DNA from: Dendrolimus kikuchii
Lineage: Eukaryota > Arthropoda > Insecta > Lepidoptera > Lasiocampidae
NCBI GenBank assembly: GCA_019925095.2
Contig: CM034407.1
Span: forward strand, 17,180,710-17,244,709
Reading direction: 5' to 3'
DNA length: 64,000 nucleotides
This document shows, piece by piece, positions 1 through 9,828 of this stretch (position 1 is its first letter; every line of letters starts with the position of its first letter). The position numbers were made by a program, and so were the translations under genes. The notes below the pieces were generated by a model. The model did not search any database. It saw only the letters and a program-made list of their open reading frames with translations, and was not told the origin of the DNA.

Positions 1-79
1 TTATACGTGTTTATACAGTTCTAATAAACTCTATAATCATTCCAAAGGCGTTTTAATTCGAGTCTCGCAACTTGTAACA
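1..79 (+). mobile_element. LTR-E, 3' end of a solo LTR cut by the window edge
   Basis: The segment matches the last 80 bases of the complete LTRs at 5213-5674 and 26639-27581, including the TTCTAATAAA polyadenylation-like stretch and the terminal GTAACA. It is followed by ATAT, the same 4-bp target sequence that flanks two of the complete copies. No internal retrotransposon sequence follows. Confidence 0.75.
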
Positions 80-445
80 ATATTATAAATACAAAAATTA
101 TAACTAAAAATCGTTTCACAATACACAGTTATTAACTCAGCAAAGGAGCAACCCGTTTCGGTCTCAGTCCCCAAAGAATCCGTTGTCATACGACCTTTTC
201 AAAGTTTATTTAACTTTGTTTATTCAAAACCTTTTTTTACGCAAAGCCCTTTGTAGCCAGGGAGAAAATAATAAACGTTGATTTTCAACTACGACGCTAC
301 GATTATACCTTTTGTACCAAAGGATAGGTTACACATGTGGTTGTAGTATTCATATGATATTGTATAATTATGATAATGTGATACTTTAAGTTGAGAGCTA
401 GCTTTCATAGTTTACATTACATAACATTTTTTCTAGGCACTATTC
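80..445. other. Unassigned AT-rich sequence
   Basis: I see no coding frame, RNA gene or repeat shared with the rest of the window. Confidence 0.5.
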
Positions 446-757
446 TTTTTTTTTATTGCAGGAGTTCAGCAGACAGGCAGACGACCCACTTGATGGAAAG
501 CGGTTACCATCGCATATGGACATTTGCAACACCAAAGGTGCTACAAATGCACTGCTGTTCTTTAAGGGAGACTAGAACCTGGTCACTAATGCTGGAACAC
601 AACTCAAGGCTATTATGCCAGCATACTCTAGACCAGGGGTGGTAGCCATCCAGTCGGGCAAATGCCCTACCACCTGGCTGTGGGTAGTTTGGTCGCCTTT
701 TACGACAGGCCGCCCGGCCGCAAGAAATTGTATTCTTTCTCGGTTCCTGCACGGATA
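446..757 (-). mobile_element. SINE-A, full length
   Basis: Family reference entry. Read on its own sense strand the element begins ATCCGTGCAGGAACGGAGAA, passes CTGTCGTAAGAGGCGAC, and ends with GGCGATGGTAACCGCTTTCC, GTCTGCCTGTCTGCTGAA and GCAATAAAA. Most copies start at the same base, as expected of a SINE rather than of 5'-truncated LINEs. Some have short target duplications (for example 6765-7083 and 4522-4836). A GGTTCCAGTCTCC segment resembles a weak pol III B box, but no convincing tRNA head is visible. The short open frames through it are not genes. Confidence 0.85.
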
Positions 758-1064
758 AAAATATTCGCCACAGACTATCCCAATAATTCTCACTTTCCGA
801 ATAAGTATCATATTCTATGTCCATTTGCGATGTTGAGGCTACACATATGAGTATATCTTGTTTTAACTTGTTAAGGATTATTATATCAAAGTATAATATA
901 TGTTGTTATTATTGTACGTAGCTTTATGCTTTTTAGTGAATTATTAATAGAATATTAAATATATGTATGTGTGTGTGTGTGAGTAGATATATATGTAAAT
1001 CTATGGGTGCATGTATAGTTATATTATGCAGCAAGCCTTGTCTTATCTTTTATACCATATTTCT
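758..1064. other. AT-rich sequence, possible LINE-C 3' UTR
   Basis: The only notable structure is a short (TG)n run near 965-981. Part of this may be upstream 3' UTR of the LINE-C tail that follows, but I cannot align it by eye. Confidence 0.4.
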
Positions 1065-1175
1065 CTCTTCATCCCAAGGTTCTCCGGAAGATATCGCTGT
1101 CAGCGATAAGACCGCCGTTTGTACCTAATGCTAAGCTGTTTTTGTGTATTATTTCATGTACAATAAAGTAATCAA
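1065..1175 (+). mobile_element. LINE-C 3' end
   Basis: Family reference for the 3' UTR. CTCCGGAAGATATCGCTG and AGCGATAAGACCGCC form the family hairpin (ATCGCT...AGCGAT), followed about 70 bases later by GTACAATAAAGTAATC, the polyadenylation-like end. More complete copies at 30975-31492 and 24180-24735 join this UTR to the end of a Jockey/CR1-type ORF2, so I assign it to that LINE class. Confidence 0.75.
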
Positions 1176-1246
1176 ATTTCAACAAACTATAGTTTTTTTC
1201 ATGAAAGCGTGACAGACAGCGTTACTTTCGCATTTAGAATTATGGG

Positions 1247-1501
<255 letters not shown>

Positions 1502-2050
1502 TATTATGCTATGGATTATAATTGACCAAAATATAACGGAAGTTTCAGATAGAGACGTGGCTATTATGAGGCGTAACATGGGGGTGCGGCGTCTCGTAGC
1601 GCAGCCACTTGTTATTCATTTCTGTCACAAGTAACTTCAGTCACAAATTATTTCTGTCAAAAGCCATTGCTGTGAAAAGATTAGCCCTCAAGTTTCAGTG
1701 AAATATTTACGACTTTTCGCCTTTCAAATCGTGTAGTTTGTACACCTTGCCTAAGATCTGCTGCCGTCACGCCGTCATATCGGATTTGCGTTGTCACCCA
1801 ACCTTAGCTGCATACCTCCCGCTGCTTTATCACTTGGTTACGGCACCCTTTGTGCGGATAATTCTCCATTTTTATTTTCACCGACGTAACGAGTTTTGTT
1901 ATTGAACGAACATTGCCATGTAAATATTGTACGGTCTTTTACAAAAATTCCGGCATAAAAATCGGAAGTTTTCGTCACTTATTGGAGAGGGACTTGAAAT
2001 GGTAACTAAGAAACGTAAATATGTTAAGAGTTTTCTTGGATATAGAATTT
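1502..2050. other. Unassigned sequence
   Basis: Moderately AT-rich and without a recognisable repeat or gene. Around 1617-1680 there is a loose repetition of TCTGTCA(C/A)AA-like words, too degenerate to call. Confidence 0.45.
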
Positions 2051-2363
2051 TATCCGTGCAGGAACGGACAAAGAATACAATTTCCTGCGGCCAGGCGGCC
2101 CGTCGTAAGAGGCGACCAAACAACCCACAGCCAGGTGGTAGGGCATTTGCCCGACTGGATGACTACCACTTCTGGTCTAGAGTATGCCGCCATAACAACC
2201 TTGAGTTGTGTTCCGGCATTAGTGACCAGGTTCCAGTCTCCCTTAAGAGAGCAGCAGCGCATTTGTAGCACTTTTGGTGTTGCAAATGTCCACAGGCGAT
2301 GGTAACCGCTTTCCACCAAGTGGGCCGTCTGCCTGTCTGCTGAACTCATGCAATAAAAAAAAT
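2051..2363 (+). mobile_element. SINE-A, full length
   Basis: Standard 5' start and (A)-rich 3' tail. The sequence directly after the tail (AAAGTGGCTGAAACGTT) resembles the terminal region of the Penelope-like copies at 10.2 and 40.3 kb, so the SINE may sit in a Penelope relic. Confidence 0.85.
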
Positions 2364-2458
2364 TTAAAAGTGGCTGAAACGTTAGAATAAAACATAAACA
2401 GCCGATAGGTTTCCAGCGTTACAATGCAGTCACTCCTGGTTCGAACCCTGGCCGGACG

Positions 2459-2738
2459 GAAATGTCCCACTGCTGGGCTTGCGCCTCCCGTTATAGGGGG
2501 AACAGACATTATACCCGCCACGCTTGTTTAAGGCGGCTGCGCAGGTTTGACACATCGGTCATCTCGATGTGTAGGTTACATCACGATGTTTTCCTTCACC
2601 GTTGTTAGCACGTGGTGATTGTAACAATATACACATTAGGTAAGAAAACTGCCTAAGTGGAGCATGCGTTCCGGCCAGGATCGAACCAGCGCCCTTTGAG
2701 TGTGGGACGCGTGCGCTAACCATGACGCTACCACGACT
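2459..2738 (-). mobile_element. SINE-D, full length, tRNA-headed
   Basis: Family reference entry. On the minus strand the head reads GTGGTAGCGTCATGGTTAGC (A-box-like), then GCGCTGGTTCGATC (B box), which marks a tRNA-derived pol III promoter. The body contains ACATCGTGATGTAACC and a conserved tail ending near a GGGACATTT block. Related copies lie at 3889, 19458, 43211, 53124 and 57502. Confidence 0.8.
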
Positions 2739-2758
2739 TAACGTAAAAATATAATTTA

Positions 2759-3017
2759 CTAGCTTCTGCCCGCGACTTCGTCCGCGTGGAATAGTTAAAA
2801 AGAAAAAAGTAAGTTAAGAAAACCCCCCGATTTTGAAACATTCTTCATTGGTGCTCCGATTCTATTGATCTTAGCGTGATGATATATAGCCTATAGCCTT
2901 CCTCGATAAATGGGCTATCTAACACTGAAAGAATTTTTCAAATTAGACCAGTAGTTCCTTAGATTAGTGTGTTCAAGCAAACAAACCAAATCTTCAGCTT
3001 AATATATTAGTATAAGA
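2759..3017 (-). mobile_element. Hel-2, non-autonomous Helitron
   Basis: On the minus strand it starts A|TCTTATACTAATATATT and ends in the GC-rich block GCGGACGAAGTCGCGGGCAG followed by AAGCTAG|T. A 5' TC, 3' CTAG and insertion between A and T are Helitron hallmarks. At 259 bp it has no Rep/helicase. It forms the left arm of an inverted duplication with 3642-3867. Confidence 0.8.
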
Positions 3018-3380
3018 TTTTAAATAATAAAACAAATTAGGCTTTCGACTAACAATTTCCACTTCAGAAAATATTATAAGGGACTTAATCAATTTTTGCA
3101 CCTTTTCAAGCCTACGTAAAATTATCAAAATAATTCGACATAGCAATCTGTGATGTTCAAAATTCATAAGACGGCAGCACCCGTAAGTCTTTTAAGTGTA
3201 TTTAGCATTTCGTTAAAAGCGTTCATCGTTTAATAAAGACAATTAATCTAATTAACGACACTCTTGTTAAGTGAGGGTTGTACATTTCATAGAATCCATT
3301 TACGGTATTAAGTAAATACAGAAGTATTTCAGAAGAATTACTTCTCTATTGTGTATAATAATTCCCAATACTGTAATATT

Positions 3381-3387
<7 letters not shown>
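3018..3387. other. Spacer between two inverted Helitron arms
   Basis: Mostly unassigned AT-rich DNA. Bases 3325-3372 (GAATTACTTCTCTATTGTGT and on) match the sequence after the LINE-C fragment at 49725-49755, so a LINE-C relic probably precedes the microsatellite. Confidence 0.4.
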
Positions 3388-3469
<82 letters not shown>

Positions 3470-3477
3470 TGCGTGCC

Positions 3478-3565
<88 letters not shown>

Positions 3566-3576
3566 TGCGTGCCTGC

Positions 3577-3641
<65 letters not shown>
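3388..3641. repeat. Compound microsatellite (TA)n then (GT)n/(GCGT)n, internally duplicated
   Basis: After (TA)n, a GT tract contains two blocks of GCGT repeats that each end in GCCTGC (3475 and 3571). A single GTATG interruption also occurs twice, about 94 bases apart. This indicates duplication of a roughly 95-base segment inside the microsatellite. Confidence 0.9.
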
Positions 3642-3645
<4 letters not shown>

Positions 3646-3867
3646 AATTGAGCGCGCTAATCTCAGGAACTATTTGGTCTGATTTTAAAAATTCTTTCAG
3701 TGTTAGATAGCCCGTTTATCGAGGAAGGCTATAGGCTATATATCATCATGCTAAGACTAATAGGAGCGGAGCACCAATTAAGAATGTTTCATAATCGGGG
3801 TTTTTTTTTTAACTTTCTTTTCTCTTTTTAACTATTCCACGCGGACGAAGTCGCGGGCAGAAGCTAG
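3642..3867 (+). mobile_element. Hel-2 Helitron, 5' end replaced by microsatellite
   Basis: Matches 2759-3017 in reverse complement from the GCGCGCTAATCTCAGGAACT segment through the terminal GCGGGCAGAAGCTAG. Its first 30 or so bases are missing and the (GT)n tract abuts directly. Confidence 0.8.
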
Positions 3868-3888
3868 TAAATTATATTTTTACACTAA

Positions 3889-3985
3889 GTCATGGTAGCG
3901 TAATGGCTAGCGCACGCTTCCCACACTCAAAGGGCGCGGGTTCGATCATGGGCGGAACCCATGCACCACGTAGGCGCTTAATAGA
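3889..3985 (+). mobile_element. SINE-D head fragment
   Basis: TGGTAGCGTAATGGCTAGCG is the A-box region and GCGGGTTCGATC the B box. It is the mirror image of the right end of the copy at 2459-2738, and the same flanking sequence lies between SINE and Helitron on both sides. Confidence 0.7.
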
Positions 3986-3989
3986 AACC

Positions 3990-4060
3990 TTAATAGACGG
4001 TAACCACTTACCATCAGGAGGACTGCCTACCTGTTTACCAGCGTCTGACAATAAAAAAGG
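3990..4060 (+). mobile_element. LINE 3' tail, CR1-like
   Basis: GACGGTAACCACTTACCATC followed by CTGTTTACCAGCGTCTGACA and an AATAAAAAA end resembles the 3' tail of CR1-type LINEs I associate with Lepidoptera. It also resembles the 3' end of SINE-A. Confidence 0.5.
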
Positions 4061-4521
4061 GGCAAAAAGCCATGAGAAATTCCCTCTTGAAATTTGCCTG
4101 ACATAGCACTTCCCTAATTGGATCGCATCCTTAAGTTAAGCGACTTTCAGGTGCCACTTTGCTGGCAAATGGCCGGAATGTATTACTTAACATGGATACA
4201 CACGATTCGCTTGTATAAGTGTATATACCACGCACTTTATTGCTCTCAATCCATTAGTACTTGCACGTGGGTGGGCTTATTTCCTCGTCGAGGGTTGACA
4301 AGCAGATGTGGCTTGTAATAAGGTATGCAGTGTTTACGTCATTATTATTCTTACTCCAATACTATGTTATTATTAAAATAAAAAAATTCTAATAAAATAC
4401 ACTATAGATACAGCTTTCGGGGTTGAGATTCTGTGGTCATAAAAACGCGAGGCTTATCATCTCTATTGAGACGTTTCAATGCGATTTATGGCGGGTTCCT
4501 AAATCTAACTATATGAATAGA
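4061..4521. other. Unassigned sequence
   Basis: No coding frame of interest and no copy elsewhere in the window was found by eye. Confidence 0.45.
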
Positions 4522-4836
4522 CTATCCGTGCAGGAACGGAGAAAGCATACAATTTCCTACGGCCGGGCGGCCTGTCGTAAGAGGCGACTTAACAACCCAC
4601 AGCCAAGTGGTAGGTCATTTGCCCGACTGGATGGCTAACACCCCTGGTCTAAAGTGTGTCGCCATAACCACCTTGAGTTGTGTTCCGGCATTACTGACCA
4701 GGTTCCAGTCTCCCTTAAGAAAGCAGCAGCGCATTTATAGCAACTTTGTTGTTGCAAATGTCCATAAGCGATGGTAACCGCTTTCCATCAAGTGGGCCGT
4801 CTGCCTGTCTGCTGATCTCCTGCAATAAATAAAAAA
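4522..4836 (+). mobile_element. SINE-A with target duplication
   Basis: Full-length copy. AGACTAT occurs immediately before CCGTGCAGG and again directly after the A-rich tail, a 7-bp target-site duplication. Confidence 0.85.
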
Positions 4837-4875
4837 GACTATTCAGAGCATGTGTCATATTTTAACCAGTAGTAA

Positions 4876-4955
4876 AGCAAATAACGATGGTAAGTAACCA
4901 CTTTTTATCAGATGGATCATATGTTTGCACAGCTTTTCAATAAAAAATTACCTGT
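4876..4955 (+). mobile_element. LINE 3' tail, CR1-like
   Basis: ACGATGGTAAGTAACCACTT and CAGATGGATCATATGTTTGC followed by CAATAAAAAA form a second variant of the tail seen at 3990-4060. Confidence 0.5.
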
Positions 4956-5212
4956 TAGTAAGAAATAAGAACCGGCAGTTCAAAAGTCTCGTTTGATCGA
5001 AGGACAACGTATTAGCGTTTAAATTTATCCTCTATCGAAATAATATTGTAAGTAAGGAAGAAAATATTTATTGCTTAAATGCGACACACAGAAGACGACT
5101 GAACGAAGAAGAGAAAAAAATGTCTGTGTGAAGTGAATCAAAGTGTGACAAGGGGTGGGAGGGATTATAAATTTCATGACGTCAGATTACATATATTAAA
5201 TCGTTATAATAT

Positions 5213-5674
5213 CGTTACATGCCGTCAAAAGTGAATGCACATCTGCCTGCCATAACGCACAATTTATTGCCTTCCCGCATTTGGACTTCTTTTGTTTACT
5301 TAGAAAAACAGCCTATTGTGTATTGTACTCGTTTATGGCCGTTCGCAGGAATAATTAAGCAGGTGTGCGGATTACGTTTTCTGGGAAATTGCGTCGACGC
5401 TTGGCAGGTAGACATATTGTATTTGTATAGTTTAGTATAAAACAATTCCCGAACGGAGAGGTGAGGCAATCAAGCGATGATTACGATACGGGCAAGACGT
5501 GTGTACATTCGATAAGCTATATAGTGACGGACTTTGCGCGTGTTATTGAATCGTGCAGTTTGTACTGGTTGTGTCCAGTTACATTTGTACCTGTGTTTTA
5601 TGTGTTTGTATAGTTCTAATAAATTCTATAGTCATTCCAACGGCATTTTTAATTCGAGTCCCGCACTCGTAACG
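5213..5674 (+). mobile_element. LTR-E, complete solo LTR
   Basis: 462 bp, beginning CGTTAC and ending GTAACG (TGTTAC and GTAACA in other copies). It is flanked by ATAT on both sides. A CTAATAAATTCTATAG segment near the 3' end is a plausible polyadenylation signal. There is no gag or pol, so it is probably the product of LTR-LTR recombination. I cannot name the superfamily; a 4-bp duplication fits Ty3/gypsy-type integration. Confidence 0.85.
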
Positions 5675-5720
5675 ATATTTTTAAGCTTTAAAACACGAAA
5701 TTTGAAGTATTAACGAAAAA

Positions 5721-5871
5721 TTGCACTTCCTTTAAAATCTCCTTAGACACTGGTTTGCCTGGAAGAGATCGCTATAAGCGATAAGGCCGCCCATTGTTCT
5801 AATGTATCCATATCAATTGTCTAGATTTAAGATTATGCTGAACAATAAAGAGTTTTTTCATTCCATACATT
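5721..5871 (+). mobile_element. LINE-C 3' end inserted in Rep-J
   Basis: Contains TTGCCTGGAAGAGATCGCTA, the matching AGCGATAAGGCCGCCC arm and the GAACAATAAAG end. The uninterrupted Rep-J copy at 22.78 kb shows that about 150 bases were added here. Confidence 0.8.
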
Positions 5872-6067
5872 CAACTTCAAAACATTTTCAACTATATCTG
5901 TATGGACATAGTGTTTAAATTATTAAATGTACCTAATGTATTCTATCTCATTCTATCGCAGGCTCAGTCCTATAGATTTATGTGTTTATCTCTTTTTAAT
6001 GTCGCTTTTTCGTTTCATCGAGTTACAAATCACACGATTCTAAAGAAGTTTCACTTCAAAAATTAAA

Positions 6068-6484
6068 TATCAAAAAAGGAAGCCGTTTGCCGCAATTTGC
6101 GAAATGAGATTAGTACTCAATATTTTGCTGTGCCGAAATATAGTCCGACACTGCACTGATTTCCAGTGCTCACCTCCTAAATCGCACATGTCATACGATC
6201 CACGGTAAAAACAATTATTATACCTATTGTTGGCGCCATATACACGTAACCGCGAAAAAAAAACCCTCATTGTCCTCTCTCTCTCTCTGTCTGTCCTATC
6301 CACCACAACACTCGCGTGAACGAGAAGCACAATGAGAAGAGACAAAGTCTATGGCGCTGCGCTTTCATGGCTATCAAGTGCCATCCAGTCTTGCAACGCT
6401 ACCGCGGGAAGTAAGCAACAGCAAACCCAACAAACAAGTGAGTGATCCATGTTATACCTATTATCTATGACGCATCACTACCTA
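6068..6484. other. Unassigned sequence
   Basis: Contains a short CTCTCTCTCTCTGTCTGTCC tract near 6276. No gene is recognised; an 91-codon minus-strand frame here has no family resemblance that I can see. Confidence 0.45.
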
Positions 6485-7245
6485 TTGTCTCGTCGTCGTC
6501 AGTCATTCGCAGTCCACTACTAGACGTAGGCCACCCCAAGTTGACGCCACTCATCCCTGCCCTCTGACTTCCTCATCCAGCGCCTACCGTCGACCTTTCA
6601 TAGGTCGTCGGTCCATCGGGCTGCAAGGCGTCCGACACTACGTTTACCGAGGCGCGGTCTCCACTCCAGGACTCGTCTGCTCTATCGGCCATCGGTCCTG
6701 AGGCAGACGTGACCGGCCCACTTCAACTTGCTAATTTTGCAATCTATGTCGGTTACCTTGGTTCTTTTATTTTTTTTTATTGCAGGAGATCAGCAGACAG
6801 GCAGACGGCCCGCTTGATGGAAAGCGGTTACCATCGCCTATGGACATTTGCAACACCAAAGTTGCTACAAATGCGCTGCTGCTCTCTTAAGGGAGACTGG
6901 AACCTGGTCACTAATGCCGGAACACAACTCAAGGTTGTTATGGCGACATACTTTAGACCAGGGGTGGTAGCCATCCAGTCGGGCAAATGCCCTACCACCT
7001 GGCTGTGGGTTGTTAAGTCGCCTCTTACGACAGGCCGCCCGGCCGCAGGAAATTTTATTCTTTCTCCGTTCCTGCACGGATAAGGTTCTCTTATGGATAT
7101 CCTCATTTCTAATTTTATCCATAAGAGAAACACCCAATTCGGACTTGGAATTTGTGGACCAATCCTGCCGTCAGTGTCCATGTCTCGGCCCCGTAGGTCA
7201 GGACGGCGAGGACGCACTGCTCGAAGACTTTTGTCTTCAAGCATT
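6485..7245 (-). pseudogene. RTE-like LINE ORF2 C-terminal fragment, split by SINE-A
   Basis: On the minus strand, 7245 to 7084 encodes FEQCVLAVLTYGAETWTL, the segment downstream of the reverse transcriptase in RTE/BovB-type LINEs. After the SINE, 6764 down to about 6500 encodes KLKWAGHV, VLEWRPRLGKRSVGR, RWTDDL and WRQLGVAYV, the usual C-terminal tail. Several in-frame stops (for example after DGR and after TDDL) show it is dead. It is 5'-truncated at about 7245. It ends in a GACGACGACGAGAC-like 3' repeat. Confidence 0.8.
6765..7083 (-). mobile_element. SINE-A inserted into the RTE-like LINE
   Basis: Full-length copy with GGTTCTTTTA on the left and GGTTCTCTTA on the right, a 10-bp target duplication with one later mismatch. 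It is among the best evidence that SINE-A moves by retroposition. Confidence 0.9.
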
Positions 7246-7637
7246 GTCTATATTATGTTTATTTATTCGCATATTTATTAAAGCTTCTTGGCAAATGGCT
7301 ATCATCTTAAGCTTGAGATAATACAAAACCAACAATCGTGACCCAGTAGTCCCACGATTCACGTCCCAAGGGATTACTTGGCTCCACGATACTTGAGTGC
7401 CGGAGTAGGGCCGGATTAACAAACGCCATGATACGACGCAAGCTGCAATTCAAACAGATCTTTAGGACTATTATCATAGAAGATCGCCTAGTAAAAACAG
7501 ATTTCGAGAAAACCTCCTAATAAAAATGTTTCTAGATCTTTCTTTACAGTACATCGTACAGTTCATTACATATACAAATCAACAATTTTCCCCGTGTTAC
7601 TGTTATGGGAAATCGAAAAGTGCGATGCGGACATTGC
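7246..7637. other. Unassigned AT-rich sequence
   Basis: No recognisable gene or shared repeat. Confidence 0.45.
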
Positions 7638-7750
7638 TAATATTAGTATTAAGGACTCATATTTTATAAGGGCCATTTTGGCCCCTAACGGAAACTTTTG
7701 AGCATGGTTCCGAAAAAAATTAAATTATTTTTCCGTATCACCCTTATATA

Positions 7751-8072
7751 TCTCTATTATATTAATTATATATAACGTGTCGTGTTAGTTACACTATTTA
7801 TAATTCAAGAATGGCTGTACTGATTTGGCTGAAAATTGGTGGGGAGGTAGCTTAGAACCAGGAGACGGAAATAGGATACTTTTTATCCCGTTCGAACCGG
7901 TAGGTGGCGCTGAGATCGGGTTCTAAAATCCTCCTAATCACCTGGAGCGATTTTGTTTTTGTGTGTTTGAGTGTGTTCCCGGATGGTTTAGATTCACAAT
8001 TAGAATCGGTAGGTGGCACTGTTCTTGATTTTTATTTTTTCAGAGCAGGACTAAGTCTGCCGGGGCCGCTAG
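7751..8072 (+). mobile_element. Hel-1, non-autonomous Helitron
   Basis: Starts A|TCTCTATTATATT, contains GTCGTGTTAGTTACACTATT, and ends with the hairpin-forming GCAGGACTAAGTCTGCCGGG, then GCCGCTAG|T. It is 322 bp with no coding capacity. It lies entirely within the foldback element, so it inserted later. Confidence 0.8.
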
Positions 8073-8076
8073 TATG

Positions 8077-8168
<92 letters not shown>
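8073..8168. repeat. (TA)n microsatellite
   Basis: Nearly pure TA with a few GTA interruptions. It joins a Helitron 3' end to a foldback. Confidence 0.95.
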
Positions 8169-8169
<1 letters not shown>

Positions 8170-8333
8170 GCGCAGAAGGTTTTCCGATGACTGCTTACTA
8201 TTATTGTATATACTTATGAAAAGTATATACAATAATAAATTTATTGCAACAACTATTTATGTAACCTTTTTTGTCAACCCTACTGACCGTCGACGCCTGA
8301 CATCATGAGGCTATCGGCAAACCTTCTGTGCGC
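8169..8333. mobile_element. Small foldback with nested perfect hairpin
   Basis: Outer arms CGCGCAGAAGGTTTTCCGAT and ATCGGCAAACCTTCTGTGCG pair with few mismatches. Inside, 8200-8215 and 8221-8236 are a perfect 16-bp inverted repeat around the 5-base loop ATGAA. MITE-like; no family recognised. Confidence 0.75.
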
Positions 8334-8542
8334 GGCTTATATATATTTATATATAATAGGGTGATTCGGAAAAACATTTTTTTTTTCGGAACCATGCTCA
8401 AAAGTTTCTGTTAGGGGCCAAAATGGCCCTTGTAAAATATGAGTCCTTAATACTAATATTAAGAATGTTATATAGCTTTTTATTATCGAGCTGGCAAACA
8501 GGCAGAAAATCTAAATAGACTTTTTATTTTTTATCATTTAAA

Positions 8543-9215
8543 TATCAGTGCAGGAACGGAGAAAGAATACAAATTCCTGCGGCCTGGCAGCTTGATGTAA
8601 GAGAAGAGGCAACTAGCAAACGAAATCTGGTAGGGCATTTGCCCGTCTGGATGGTTACCACCCCTGGTCTAGGGTACGCAGCCATAACAGCCTTGAATTG
8701 TGTTCCAGCATTAATGATGATCGTCTTTTTTATGCTCGACTTCAGAGTCTAGAGCATAGACATAAGGTCGCGAGCCTAACTGTCTTCTATCGCATACATT
8801 TCGACGAGTATTCCTTAGAATTGCACGAGCTGATTCCTCCATGCCCATTTTACCATCGGACAAACAGACGCACCGGTTCGCGCCACCGCTACATAGTGGA
8901 ACCACCTATCAGAACCAAGCGTTTCGCTTCATCTTTCATGTTGCACACTGCCGAAGAGTGCAATAATTTGCCGGAGTCTGTTTTCCTGACAAATACAATC
9001 TTGAAGTCTTCGAGTCACGAGTGAATAGGTATCTTCTAAGCAAGCGTGCTCCATTCTAGACTGCGTCATCACTCAACATCAGGTGAGACAGTGGTCAAAC
9101 GCAAACCTATACTTCCATAAAAATAAAATAAAAATAGTGGCCAAGTTCCAGTCCTCCTCTGGTGTTGTAAATCGGTCGTCAGTCTGTTTGATGTACTCCA
9201 GCAGGCCAGCAGTCA
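8543..9215 (+). mobile_element. SINE-A split by LINE-H
   Basis: The 5' part to about 8707 reads to TTCCAGCATTAATG. The sequence resumes at about 9140 with TAGTGGCCAAGTTCCAGTCC and continues in a strongly diverged form to about 9215. It is one of the older-looking copies. Confidence 0.7.
8708..9139 (+). pseudogene. LINE-H, Jockey/CR1-type ORF2 C-terminus
   Basis: Family reference entry. The frame gives ARLQSLEHRHKVASLTVFYR, PPIRTKRFASSF and HTAEECNNLPESVF, the standard C-terminal end of Jockey/CR1-type ORF2 (a region after the reverse transcriptase). A frameshift follows near 9000, then a 3' UTR and a (TAAAA)n-like tail. Fragments of the same family lie at 20725-21620 and 27990-28822. Confidence 0.75.
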
Positions 9216-9245
9216 AAAGTCATTAATTTCTTTAACGTGTTTTAA

Positions 9246-9426
9246 TTGTATCAATGTATCAACGTATCAATGTATCAACGTATCAATGTATCAACGTATC
9301 AATGTATCAACGTATCAATGTATCAACGTATCAATGTATCAACGTATCAATGTATCAACGTATCAATGTATCAACGTATCAATGTATCAATGTATCGTTG
9401 TATCAATGTATCAACGTATCAATATA
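9246..9426. repeat. Tandem repeat, 16-bp unit GTATCAATGTATCAAC
   Basis: About eleven 16-base units, each made of two 8-mers that differ at the last base, with a single deviant GTATCGTT. The open frame across it is an artefact. Confidence 0.95.
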
Positions 9427-9828
9427 TTAATTTTATTAATATCAACATTTGATAAGCAATGAAACAAGATTATTTAAAAAAAATATATGGCAAAGGAAGA
9501 AAAAATAATGTTATTTTACGTAAAAAATTAACGCTCTTTACTTAATTACGGACTTAATTAACAAAGTGATGGCCCGGTGACATCAATCTTATTTTTATTT
9601 TATTTTACAATTTAAACTGATTAAAAGTGTGGATAAATATGATTTTAGTCCTGTAATTAAGTTATATTAATAGTATTTAAATTATTTTTTGTATACTTTT
9701 AATTACAAATTATATTCCCTATACGACTTTGTTGGTGTGGAATTGATTTATTCCCCGAACGCTACAAAATTAATGTTATAATGATTTTTTTTAATACCTT
9801 CTACCGAAGAACGTTTATAATATTTATT
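9427..9828. other. Very AT-rich unassigned sequence
   Basis: No recognisable feature. Confidence 0.5.

Larger units (their letters stand above)
5135..6067. repeat. Rep-J, interrupted twice
   Basis: Segments 5135-5212, 5675-5720 and 5872-6067 align in order with the uninterrupted sequence at 22665-22977. The intervening parts are a solo LTR and a LINE-C 3' end, so this copy records two insertions. The nature of Rep-J is unknown. It could be the 3' UTR of the LINE-M module that adjoins the 22.7-kb copy. Confidence 0.75.
7638..8462. mobile_element. Foldback element with about 108-bp inverted arms
   Basis: The left arm 7638-7746 is repeated in reverse complement at 8357-8462. Shared words include TATTAGTATTAAGGACTCAT, AGGGCCATTTTGGCCCCTAA and TTTTGAGCATGGTTCCGAA. 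No transposase lies between the arms; the interior is a Helitron, a TA repeat and a smaller foldback. The target duplication is ambiguous because the outer bases are TA-rich. Confidence 0.8.

Noticed and set aside
3903..3960. A functional tRNA gene, because of A- and B-box-like words.
   Set aside because: The sequence does not fold as a complete tRNA by eye, continues into a SINE-D body, and has multiple copies.
6709..7083. Proteins in many places beginning FYCRSSADRQTAHLMESG.
   Set aside because: This is the antisense reading of SINE-A, repeated in every copy.
8032..8308. Open frame across a Helitron end and TA repeat.
   Set aside because: Low-complexity Ile-Tyr repeats from (TA)n joined to a foldback.
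9246..9426. CRISPR array.
   Set aside because: The units have no unique spacers and the context is eukaryotic; it is a simple tandem repeat.
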